This document shows, piece by piece, positions 14,890 to 21,751 of a stretch of DNA of 22,892 nt. The stretch's first letter is position 1, and each line of letters begins with the position of its first letter. A program made the position numbers and the translations under genes. The stretch covers positions 1 to 22,892 of the forward strand of contig NZ_JBATUX010000072.1 in assembly GCF_049671445.1 (NCBI RefSeq), read 5' to 3'. The notes beneath the pieces were generated by a model. It had not been told where the DNA came from. It was given only the letters and a program-made list of their open reading frames with translations, and searched no databases. Source of the stretch: Paenisporosarcina sp049671445. Its GTDB lineage: Bacteria; Bacillota; Bacilli; Bacillales_A; Planococcaceae.

Positions 14890-15510
14890 ATGAAATTCTT
14901 TCGATTAAGTATTACTTTTGTTTTAGCCTTTATCTTATCTACATTTTTATTCTTTTTAGATTTTCCCTTTTTGGTCGTTATTTTAACTACCTTAGTATTT
15001 CTATTAGCATTTGTTGTTCTTCCTCAAATATTCACTGTGTATCGGTCAAATAATGAAAAAGCCATTGAGAAATACTTGATTGCTAATAAAAAGAAGCCGA
15101 TATTTGCTTACCCGCTTGCGTTGGCTCATGGCAATGACTTAGAAGTAGAAGAGAGTTTACGTGCAATTTTAGCGAAGCACAATCAACCGTATATGCAAAA
15201 TGTTTATAAAACCATTTTGGCTTTGCACCTTAAAAACATTGATGCTGCTGATATATACGCGCAAAAGATTGACAGTGAGCCTCTAAAATCATATTACGCC
15301 GCGTATATTGCTGCCAAAAAAGGCGACTTTGAAGAAGCCGAGCGTCACGAAGAAAATATTAGCGTGGACTGGATGATCCACTCTTTGCACGCTCTTTATG
15401 CCAAAGAACAAGGTAATCTCGATACATTTACAATCGAATCAAAAAAAGCGATCGACGGTTCTCGTGGCGTACAAAAGTATATTGTGATCCATTCCATAAA
15501 ACATGCTTAA
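14890..15510 (+). CDS. Hypothetical membrane protein with TPR-like C-terminal domain
   Basis: A 206-residue protein with two hydrophobic segments (about 5-22 and 26-48) forming a hairpin in the membrane, then a cytoplasmic helical region. The latter has repeated paired helices with Ala/Tyr/Leu spacing (I-E-K-Y-L-I-A-N-K-K, A-A-Y-I-A-A-K-K-G-D-F-E-E-A-E, A-L-Y-A-K-E-Q-G-N-L-D-T-F) typical of TPR/Sel1-like repeats, suggesting a protein-binding role. AAAGGA lies about 11 bases before the ATG. It sits alone between tdh (divergent) and the AlkD-like gene (convergent), with its own promoter and terminator, and so breaks what is often a tdh-kbl unit. Function not recognised. Confidence 0.7.
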   Translation: MKFFRLSITFVLAFILSTFLFFLDFPFLVVILTTLVFLLAFVVLPQIFTVYRSNNEKAIEKYLIANKKKPIFAYPLALAHGNDLEVEESLRAILAKHNQPYMQNVYKTILALHLKNIDAADIYAQKIDSEPLKSYYAAYIAAKKGDFEEAERHEENISVDWMIHSLHALYAKEQGNLDTFTIESKKAIDGSRGVQKYIVIHSIKHA

Positions 15511-15522
15511 CTCTTATTTTGC

Positions 15523-15550
15523 CCACGTGTTCGTTCACGTGGTTTTTTTT
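15523..15550 (+). terminator. Terminator of the 14890-15510 gene
   Basis: CCACGTG (15523-15529), loop of six, CACGTGG (15536-15542) and eight T. Confidence 0.9.
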
Positions 15551-15576
15551 ATTGAAAAACTAGGAGGAATTTGGTT

Positions 15577-15676
15577 AGTTGCAACCAAATCGGGAAAGTT
15601 GCAACGAAAATAGAAAAGTTGCAACCAAACCAAGAAAGTTGCAACGAAATCAAGGAAGTTGCAACCAAACTGCATG
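15577..15676. repeat. Array 3: five phased repeats, core AGTTGCAAC, 20-bp period
   Basis: AGTTGCAAC occurs at 15577, 15597, 15617, 15637 and 15657, exactly 20 bp apart. The core contains the 8-bp palindrome GTTGCAAC. The base after the core strictly alternates C, G, C, G, C and is followed by AAA; the rest varies and is A/G-rich. The 20-bp period is not a multiple of three, so no repeated peptide can be encoded. The array lies between the terminators of two convergent genes (15523-15550 and 15712-15749). Confidence 0.92.
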
Positions 15677-15711
15677 AAATGTGAACTCCTTTACATATGA
15701 CTAAAACAGAG

Positions 15712-15749
15712 AAAGACCTCAACGCATCGTTTCGCGTCGAGGTCTTTTT
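15712..15749 (-). terminator. Terminator of the AlkD-like gene
   Basis: A 14-bp stem starting AAAGACCTC at 15712, one A-C mismatch, with the complement at 15734-15747. A-rich sequence at 15703-15714 gives the tail on the minus strand; T's on the plus side make it bidirectional. Confidence 0.85.
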
Positions 15750-15755
15750 AAGTTA

Positions 15756-16457
15756 TTAACATCTTAAATTCTTTTTCTTTTTAGGTTCACCACGTGACAA
15801 GACTTTTTCGATGTAGTCAGAAGCAAGTGGTACTTTGCAGGCCGTATCACCTACATCGACATGAACTTTACCAATTTCTTTCGCTACTCGTTGTGCAGCT
15901 TCTCTTAATTCTGGAACGTATACACCCGTACTAATAACAAATCCGTTCATATCGAACCGCACACGATTTGGTGCTTCGTGAATACCGACTCTCACTTGTT
16001 CTAATAATCGAGCGACTTCCTGCAAATCCAAGTCATCTGCACCTGCATAGCCTAAATAACTCGAATATGTACTCCACCCAGCACATGCAATCATTTCTTC
16101 ATCTGATCGCATCCATTCCCTAGCTAGTTCTAGCGCGTATGGACTTTCAGCAGCAACCCATGCTACGGTATATTCGGAAAGCATATACCAGTAAGCTTCT
16201 TTTGCCCATGACTGCAACTGTTCTTTTGTCATCAACTTGGCATCAACTGCTAAACCGGCCAAATACATCGCATCTGAATTCCCAGAATCATATAGTTTCA
16301 ATGCAAGTTTTTGATCTTTTTTCACATACTTCAAAATCTTTTTCAAATCTGCTACTTTAACTCCATAAAACTCGCGTGCCCCGTGTTTAGCAAATATATT
16401 TCTAGTTTGCTCGCTACCAACTTCTTCTAAATAGCTCATGACTTCTTCATACGTCAC
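15756..16457 (-). CDS. AlkD-like DNA alkylation repair protein
   Basis: A 233-residue all-helical HEAT-repeat protein of the DNA alkylation repair family (PF08713), whose characterised members (AlkD, AlkC) excise N3- and N7-alkylated purines without flipping the base. The A-K-H-G-A-R-E-F-Y-G-V-K-V-A-D-L-K-K-I start of the domain (about 24-42), W-x-A-A-E-S-P-Y near 100, and C-A-G-W-S-T-Y-S-S-Y (about 125-134) are seen. The last is the AlkD-type W-x-R-R-x-A region in a changed form, so this may be the YhaZ/AlkD2-like subgroup that lacks classic catalytic residues. A K-K-K-K-N-L-R-C tail ends the protein. The start is GTG (16455-16457) behind GGGAG; no ATG is as well placed. It stands alone with its own terminator. 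Confidence 0.8.
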   Translation of the reverse strand: MTYEEVMSYLEEVGSEQTRNIFAKHGAREFYGVKVADLKKILKYVKKDQKLALKLYDSGNSDAMYLAGLAVDAKLMTKEQLQSWAKEAYWYMLSEYTVAWVAAESPYALELAREWMRSDEEMIACAGWSTYSSYLGYAGADDLDLQEVARLLEQVRVGIHEAPNRVRFDMNGFVISTGVYVPELREAAQRVAKEIGKVHVDVGDTACKVPLASDYIEKVLSRGEPKKKKNLRC

Positions 16458-16505
16458 AATCTCATCTCCCTATAATGAGTGATAAAGAAAAATGCTTTAT
16501 GTAAA

Positions 16506-16540
16506 AAACACTCGAATGCTTTTTACACATTCGAGTGTTT
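16506..16540 (-). terminator. Terminator of kbl
   Basis: A 13-bp perfect stem (AAACACTCGAATG at 16506-16518, complement at 16528-16540), A-rich on the left so that leftward transcripts end in T's. It sits 48 bp before the AlkD-like start. Confidence 0.85.
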
Positions 16541-16546
16541 ACCTAC

Positions 16547-17743
16547 TTACTTGATAACGCCTAGTTCTTTGCCGACTTTTTCATAAATAACGATTGCTTC
16601 ATCCAACATCTCTTTTGTATGAGAGGCTGTTGGCATGTTACGCACACGGCCGGCCCCTTTTTGTACTGTTGGGAAGACAATTGCTTTCGCATAAACGCCT
16701 TCTTCGAATAGACGTTTTGAGAATTGTTGTGTTAGTTTTTCATCACCAATAATACAAGGAGTGATCGGTGTTTCGGAAGCACCGATGTCGAATCCTAATT
16801 TTTTCAGTCCAGCTTTCAAATAATCGCCATTGTCCCACAGCTTATCGTGAAGTTCTGTTGAGTCCATGATCATTTGTAGTGCAGCCGTAATTGCTGCTAC
16901 ATCACCAGGTGGTACTGCTGTTGAGAATAAGAATGGACGTGAACGAACTTTTAACCAGTCAATCAATGATTGTTTACCGGCAACGTATCCACCAACAACA
17001 CCTACTGCTTTAGACAATGTACCCATTTGGAAGTCGATATCTTTTTCTAAACCGAAATGTTTGACTGTACCTTTTCCTTTTCCAGTAACACCTGATCCAT
17101 GAGCGTCATCAACATACGTAATCAAATCAAATTCTTTCGCGATTTCAACGATTTCAGGTAACTTCGCAATGTCACCATCCATAGAGAATACGCCGTCTGT
17201 AATGATCATAACTTTATTATAAAGACCTGATTCTTGTGCAGCCTTCGCTTTTTCTCGCAAATCGTCCATATCAGAGTGTTTAAATGCAATAATTTTCGCC
17301 TTAGATAAACGGCATCCATCAATAATTGACGCATGGTTTAACTGATCAGAAAGAATGGCATCATTTTTATCCATTACTGCTGAAATTGCTGCCATGTTGC
17401 AATTAAATCCTGATTGATATGAAATTGCCGCTTCTGTGCCTTTAAACTCAGCAAGTTTTTCTTCTAATTTCACATGTAAATCAAGCGTTCCGTTAATCGA
17501 ACGAACTGCGCCAGCCCCAACTCCGTATTTATCAATTGCTTCTTTTGCAATACGTTTGAGTTCGTCGTTTGTTGCTAAACCTAAATAGTTGTTTGAGGAT
17601 AAATTGATGAGTTCTTTTCCACGGACTTGTATTTTCGCCCCGTTTGGACCCTCAACTGGATCAACTTCATTGTATAAACCTTGATCTTTTAGTTCTTGTA
17701 AGTTTTCTTGTAAAAATGCATCTAGTACGTTTGACAAATTCAT
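16547..17743 (-). CDS. kbl: Glycine C-acetyltransferase (2-amino-3-ketobutyrate CoA ligase)
   Basis: A 398-residue PLP enzyme of the alpha-oxoamine synthase family that splits 2-amino-3-ketobutyrate with CoA to glycine and acetyl-CoA, the second step after Tdh. Motifs: N-L-S-S-N-N-Y-L-G-L (47-56), G-A-G-A-V-R-S-I-N-G-T (76-86), the His that stacks on PLP in L-N-H-A-S-I-I-D-G (135-143), V-D-D-A-H-G-S-G (211-218) and the PLP lysine in T-L-S-K-A-V-G (Lys245). BioF and other family members share these; the presence of tdh close by and the R-x-I-N-G-T form favour Kbl. Length equals B. subtilis Kbl. AGAGGAAG precedes the ATG closely. A small hairpin lies in the leader at 17767-17786. It is a single gene with its own terminator. 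Confidence 0.92.
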   Translation of the reverse strand: MNLSNVLDAFLQENLQELKDQGLYNEVDPVEGPNGAKIQVRGKELINLSSNNYLGLATNDELKRIAKEAIDKYGVGAGAVRSINGTLDLHVKLEEKLAEFKGTEAAISYQSGFNCNMAAISAVMDKNDAILSDQLNHASIIDGCRLSKAKIIAFKHSDMDDLREKAKAAQESGLYNKVMIITDGVFSMDGDIAKLPEIVEIAKEFDLITYVDDAHGSGVTGKGKGTVKHFGLEKDIDFQMGTLSKAVGVVGGYVAGKQSLIDWLKVRSRPFLFSTAVPPGDVAAITAALQMIMDSTELHDKLWDNGDYLKAGLKKLGFDIGASETPITPCIIGDEKLTQQFSKRLFEEGVYAKAIVFPTVQKGAGRVRNMPTASHTKEMLDEAIVIYEKVGKELGVIK

Positions 17744-17766
17744 CTTCCTCTCAAGCGAATTTATAT

Positions 17767-17786
17767 GCCACTTCTAAATCAGTGGC
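17767..17786 (-). promoter_or_regulatory. Inverted repeat in the kbl leader
   Basis: GCCACT and AGTGGC, perfect complements with an 8-base loop, lie 24 bp before the kbl start and just downstream of a TATAAC (-10-like) box at about 17798-17803. It could be an operator or a leader hairpin. A second palindrome, TTCATTGAATGAA, is at 17828-17840. Confidence 0.4.
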
Positions 17787-17906
17787 TAAACGCTGTTATA
17801 TAATCTTTTCCATTTTAACATAAGCCATTCATTGAATGAAGAAAAGCGTGATGTGAGAGAGAAGATGAATGACAGATCGACAGCTTTCTTTAAGAAGTTA
17901 GCTATT

Positions 17907-18152
17907 TTAATCGTTCTTGGCTTTGTCGTAAATTTGCGCTTGTCGCACGTTTCGAATGAGCCCACAACTATTAATATATGGGATAAAACGGGCGATAATA
18001 GCGACTGAATCGTAATAAATGGAGTGCGAATGGGAATAACCACTCACTCTATCAACAATCCCAATTACATTTTCTGCACGCTCTTGCAACATGCTAGTCT
18101 CAATTATAGATAGTTGAATAATATCTCCTGCAATCTTTAAAATAGATTTGAA
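17907..18152 (-). pseudogene. Possible gene remnant or small unknown ORF
   Basis: The minus-strand frame is open from 18152 to the stop at 17907 (about 81 codons) and reads like protein: E-R-A-E-N-V-I-G-I-V-D-R-V-S-G-Y, then I-I-A-R-F-I-P-Y-I-N-S-C-G-L-I-R-N-V-R. The only ATG (18090-18092) has no ribosome binding site and would leave out plausible coding sequence upstream; AGGAGA near 18135 precedes only ATT codons. It may be the 3' end of a gene whose 5' part was lost, or chance. I do not recognise a family. It lies in the 650-bp gap between kbl and the metallopeptidase gene, together with the kbl leader, array 4 and a terminator. Confidence 0.3.
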
Positions 18153-18202
18153 TTAAGAAAAGGTGTCCTTCCTAAGTGGAATTGTGTCCTCCTCCAGGCG
18201 AA

Positions 18203-18328
18203 TGGACAAGAACGCTACTGGAGTGGACGAAAACCTATTGTGAATGGACAGAAACCTTACGTGTGTGGACGGAAATCCATTTTGAATTGACGAAAAACAA
18301 GGTTGAGTGGACGAAAACCAATCTCCAA
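18203..18328. repeat. Array 4: six phased repeats, core TGGACRRAAAC, 21-bp period
   Basis: The core TGGAC-(G/A)-(A/G)-AAA begins at 18203, 18224, 18245, 18266, 18287 (TTGAC here) and 18308, exactly 21 bp apart. It is usually preceded by GAA or GAG. The other ten bases of each unit vary freely. Two TGTCCT words at 18164 and 18185, also 21 bp apart, read like inverted partial cores on the upstream edge. The array lies 28 bp from the metallopeptidase terminator, between two minus-strand genes. Confidence 0.9.
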
Positions 18329-18356
18329 ATTAGAAGGTAATTTTGACCACACAAAA

Positions 18357-18380
18357 AGCGGACTCATTTACGAGTCCGCT
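18357..18380 (-). terminator. Terminator of the metallopeptidase gene
   Basis: AGCGGACTC (18357-18365), loop of six, GAGTCCGCT (18372-18380); the A run at 18353-18357 gives the T tract on the minus strand. Confidence 0.85.
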
Positions 18381-18393
18381 CTCTATTCAATCT

Positions 18394-20496
18394 TTAATTA
18401 TTTTTCTTTTTATCTTTCTTAGCTTTGCCTTTATCATCTTTACTCACTACTTCATAAGTAAAGTCAACTGGATTTAAATCTCCAGGATTAGCTGCATAAG
18501 AAGTAATCATTTTCACATTACCTTGTGTCAAGAAATTACGGATTTGTAAAGCTTCTGTATCTGTCACATCAAATGGATCAATTTGCATTACTTTTTGCTG
18601 TCCGTTAGTACGTGTCTGAATCAACGAAACGGTGAAGTCCACGTACTCCCCTTTTAATTCTGCAAGTGATTTGAAAGCTTCTGTTGAAGTTCCGTCTGCA
18701 GAGAAATCACCAAGGTTGATATTTTTAATAAACCACCCTGTATCATTATAACCCCAGTCTGTCAGGTTTCTAAATGATACTAAGACATCTTGACCTGCAT
18801 ACGCAGATAAATCAAATGACTCAGTAGTCCAATCTGTTGCATGTCCTGTAAATCCAGGAACGTTCTCTTTGATAGTAGGATGTCCTTCTTCAACTACATC
18901 CGAACGAGTATTTTCATTTGATAAAGAAGTCCATGTTTCGCCGTTATCTGTTGAAACTTGAACGACGCCAAAATCCCATTGCTCTTCAATATCATAATAA
19001 TGGTCGAATGTTAAGGTTGGGTTTTCAGTCGGCACTTGTGCATTGAATATTAAAGCTTGATCCGCTTGATCTCCGTTGTTCGCATGTAATACTTGCTCAC
19101 TCGAAGCTAACGGATTTTCAACTGTTGACCATTGTAATGGAAGGAAATCAACACCATCAAATTTCAATGAGCGTACATTTTTATCGAAATTAAACTCTTT
19201 AAAGTCGCCGCCCCATGCTGGAACGCCTTCTTTTTCAAACGTTAAAGCTTTTTCGAAGTCAATTGTTTTGCCACGTGTATCTCCAGCTGCATTGATTGGC
19301 AATTCACGTAAGTTGATGCTTTCAAATTTGTAATCACTGCTAACTTTTGAATTATCTAAAGCAAGTGCTGTCATGAAATTTTGATATACGTCCGTAAACG
19401 TTTTACCTGTTCCCAATGATTCTAGTTGTTGGTTAACAGATTCAATCCCTTGAGAACTTCCATCTACCGCTAAGTCACGGATGAAGTCTTTGCCAAACTT
19501 ATCGTACATATATAGTGTGAACAAGTACGTTTGCCCATAATCGGCAATCGTTTCTGGACCTGTTTTAGCTGATCCATGCTCATCCCAGTTTACTAATGAA
19601 TTTTCAGGATGATCTAAATAGAAGTTAATTGACCCTTCACCATGACCATATCCACCTAAGAATTCAGAGAATGTAGACATCCCTTCGTTCAACCAAGTTT
19701 CTTCAGAGCCATCATTGTCTGCTTGAATCAAATGCTGAAGTTCATGAATAGTCGTTCCGAAGAATGTAGACTCGAGTCGAGTCTCCCAAGAGTTTGTGTC
19801 TATCGTTACAATATTACGATCCGTGTAGTTTTCAAGAGTTTGCCAGAAGAATCCTGCTACAAAGAATGGATAGCTAGGATTATTCCATCCTTCATCTTGT
19901 ACATTATCGACTAACATAATGATTTTGTCTGAACCTTCATAATATCCTTCAGGCAATCCAACCATCCCTGGAAGTGGCGAGTTAGATCCATCTAATGCAT
20001 CTGGTGTGCCAAAGAAATCAGTGGCCACTGGATAAATGTTAGCATCAAACTCGTCACGTAATGTATCGACTTGAGCTTGAGTTACAACATCAGCTGGTTT
20101 TGGGTTGTTAGGACCATAAGCTAAGTCATTTGCTACCCAAACTTCGATGTTATCTCCGACACTACGTAATGTGAAATCCTTAAATTTCAAATTGCGGTTT
20201 AAGAACGTCTTCGTTCCCCCATCAAATGTAAAAGGGGCTTCTTCAGCTGCTTCTTCGCCATTAGCTTCCACTTCATCAGCTTGCGCTTTAATCATTCGAT
20301 CCGCTTCTTTTTGGAAGCTTTCACTAGTAGATAATTCATTTAAATACTGATCGATATCAACTCGATCGCCATATTTAGCTGTATTAAAATTCGCATATGG
20401 ACTTGCCGCCTCAACTGGAGCTACTATTGCAGGTGAGAACAATGATGCAGCAAGTGCCCCTGTAGATAGTAATGAAAATAACTTCTTTTTGTTCAA
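18394..20496 (-). CDS. Secreted zinc metallopeptidase, InhA/M6- or M30-like
   Basis: A 700-residue exported protease. A signal peptide covers residues 1-30 with a likely cut after V-E-A. The zinc site is H-E-L-Q-H (251-255; Glu252 catalytic) with the third ligand Glu271 in W-L-N-E-G-M-S-T-F-S-E, a gluzincin arrangement. H-E-L-Q-H with L-N-E-G is like M30 (hyicolysin-type) enzymes, while the C-terminal half, with F-D-H-Y-Y-D-I-E-E-Q-W-D-F-G-V-V-Q-V-S-T-D-N-G-E-T-W (about 500-530) and D-T-G-W-F-I-K-N-I, is the MAM-like beta-sandwich seen in immune inhibitor A proteases. The tail is Lys-rich (K-G-K-A-K-K-D-K-K-K) with no LPXTG. The start is TTG, eight bases after GGGG. A single-gene unit; InhA-like enzymes degrade host or environmental proteins. 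Confidence 0.85.
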   Translation of the reverse strand: MNKKKLFSLLSTGALAASLFSPAIVAPVEAASPYANFNTAKYGDRVDIDQYLNELSTSESFQKEADRMIKAQADEVEANGEEAAEEAPFTFDGGTKTFLNRNLKFKDFTLRSVGDNIEVWVANDLAYGPNNPKPADVVTQAQVDTLRDEFDANIYPVATDFFGTPDALDGSNSPLPGMVGLPEGYYEGSDKIIMLVDNVQDEGWNNPSYPFFVAGFFWQTLENYTDRNIVTIDTNSWETRLESTFFGTTIHELQHLIQADNDGSEETWLNEGMSTFSEFLGGYGHGEGSINFYLDHPENSLVNWDEHGSAKTGPETIADYGQTYLFTLYMYDKFGKDFIRDLAVDGSSQGIESVNQQLESLGTGKTFTDVYQNFMTALALDNSKVSSDYKFESINLRELPINAAGDTRGKTIDFEKALTFEKEGVPAWGGDFKEFNFDKNVRSLKFDGVDFLPLQWSTVENPLASSEQVLHANNGDQADQALIFNAQVPTENPTLTFDHYYDIEEQWDFGVVQVSTDNGETWTSLSNENTRSDVVEEGHPTIKENVPGFTGHATDWTTESFDLSAYAGQDVLVSFRNLTDWGYNDTGWFIKNINLGDFSADGTSTEAFKSLAELKGEYVDFTVSLIQTRTNGQQKVMQIDPFDVTDTEALQIRNFLTQGNVKMITSYAANPGDLNPVDFTYEVVSKDDKGKAKKDKKKNN

Positions 20497-20514
20497 AATA
20501 ATTTCCCCTTTCGA

Positions 20515-20536
20515 CTATTGAATTTTCTGACAATAG
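20515..20536 (-). promoter_or_regulatory. Inverted repeat before the metallopeptidase gene
   Basis: CTATTG and CAATAG, perfect complements 10 bp apart, lie just upstream of the GGGG ribosome binding site. A TGTTACACT extended -10-like element lies further upstream on the minus strand at about 20549-20557, so the repeat would sit near the transcript start, where a repressor or a leader hairpin could act. Confidence 0.4.
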
Positions 20537-20590
20537 TTTTAGAGGTTTAGTGTAACACTTGTAATTATTTGAAAGAATGAGATTATTTAA

Positions 20591-21679
20591 TCATTTATAT
20601 ATGGAAGAATTATCTATCTTTTGAAATAGTTCATTCTCGATTTCTTGCCACTTATAGTTATTTACACATGCATCTAAAGTCTCTCTAATCGTCTCATCAT
20701 CGGTACAATACACCTGCAAATACTCGGTTGCATGCACGATTTCTTCCTTATATCGAGCTACTATCCCCTCGACAAGAAGTACCTCTTCTTCATTCAGATC
20801 TCGGAACTTTTTAACATCGTAAATTTCGTCTCCCGAACGTTCAGGTTCATATTCATGCGGACTTGTGCTATCAAAAAGAATGGTTTGAAGTTCAGGTAAC
20901 CATACATAATCGATGCTGTTGCAGTCGAGTCCACACCAGCCCCACTGAGTATCAAGACCTAGACTCTCTGCATGTTCACCAAAACGTTTCATCAAAGTTG
21001 ATTTTCCTCCACCAGGAAAACCCTTTATGAATATGCGTCTTTTGACACCCTTGGTCAAAGAGTCAAAATAATCTTTCGGTCCTTCTGGCGTTAACGTTCC
21101 CATTAAACGATGAGTTCGTTGGGATGACTTATTAAATTTCAATGTAGTAAATGTATTATTGAACAGAGCTTCTGCTTGTGCATCGAACCCGCTCCAGTCC
21201 ATTCCACTTACGTAAGGAACTTCCCATTCATCATGGATTATTTTGGCTTCACTTAAAGTTTGTAAGGCTTTGCCTAGCCACTGTTCACTGTGCAGAGTTT
21301 TCTCTCGTAAAAAACCACCGTGTTCACGTAATTTTTGTTCATCATACGCCTCATAGAACGATACCACATGGTGTGTGCTACCATAATATTTCGGTTCAAA
21401 TGACAAAGGATGGGAAGCTTGAATAAATAAAGTTCGGTTACTTCTTACATAGGTCGCTTCAATCACATCGGCATGCAAAGGATCATAAAACCACTCAACA
21501 TCGTATCCCCTTTTTACATAATGGTAGCCAACTTGTTTAAATAAATCGGATAATTTAAATGTTGGTGGGGATTTAATAAAGTACACTTTTCGCGCTTCAT
21601 TAATTAAATCGGTGTAAATGTTTTTTTCTCCTTGACCTGTAAAAGCTCGTCCAAATTGATGAGTTATAGTTCCGTTCAT
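20591..21679 (-). CDS. Duplicated P-loop protein (PRK06851-like), first P-loop lost
   Basis: A 362-residue cytoplasmic protein made of two homologous halves. The second half has R-I-F-I-K-G-F-P-G-G-G-K-S-T-L (215-229) with a normal Walker A (220-228), then W-G-W-C-G-L-D-C-N-S-I-D-Y-V-W-L-P-E-L and T-I-L-F-D-S-T-S-P-H-E-Y-E-P (267-279). The first half repeats this order: V-Y-F-I-K-S-P-P-T-F-K-L-S-D-L (32-46), W-F-Y-D-P-L-H-A-D-V-I-E-A, and L-F-I-Q-A-S-H-P-L-S-F-E-P (84-96), but lacks the Gly-rich loop and Lys-Ser/Thr. Uncharacterised Bacillota proteins of this architecture (annotated ATPase or nucleotide kinase, PRK06851) usually keep P-loops, as I remember. Function unknown. The AAAGGGC ribosome binding site lies inside the hairpin at 21686-21727. 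Confidence 0.75.
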   Translation of the reverse strand: MNGTITHQFGRAFTGQGEKNIYTDLINEARKVYFIKSPPTFKLSDLFKQVGYHYVKRGYDVEWFYDPLHADVIEATYVRSNRTLFIQASHPLSFEPKYYGSTHHVVSFYEAYDEQKLREHGGFLREKTLHSEQWLGKALQTLSEAKIIHDEWEVPYVSGMDWSGFDAQAEALFNNTFTTLKFNKSSQRTHRLMGTLTPEGPKDYFDSLTKGVKRRIFIKGFPGGGKSTLMKRFGEHAESLGLDTQWGWCGLDCNSIDYVWLPELQTILFDSTSPHEYEPERSGDEIYDVKKFRDLNEEEVLLVEGIVARYKEEIVHATEYLQVYCTDDETIRETLDACVNNYKWQEIENELFQKIDNSSIYK

Positions 21680-21685
21680 ATAATC

Positions 21686-21727
21686 AGCCCTTTCATTTTG
21701 TAGACATATCTACTATATGAAAGGGCT
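21686..21727 (-). terminator. Hairpin ending the YczE-like gene and covering the next RBS
   Basis: AGCCCTTTCAT (21686-21696) pairs with ATGAAAGGGCT (21717-21727), with an inner GTAGA-CATA-TCTAC stem. It lies between the stop of the downstream minus-strand gene's neighbour and the P-loop gene start, and the AAAGGGC ribosome binding site of that gene is part of the stem. The T tract is weak, so it may be a regulatory hairpin rather than a plain terminator. Confidence 0.6.
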
Positions 21728-21751
21728 AGTTAAAACATGTATATTATGAAG

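Noticed and set aside
17786..18043. 85-residue minus-strand ORF
   Set aside because: Overlaps the kbl leader and the other open frame at 17907-18152; composition unlike a protein and no ribosome binding site.
6704..18328. The phased repeats as CRISPR arrays
   Set aside because: Cores are 8-11 bp and linkers about 10 bp, far below CRISPR repeat and spacer sizes, and no cas gene is present.
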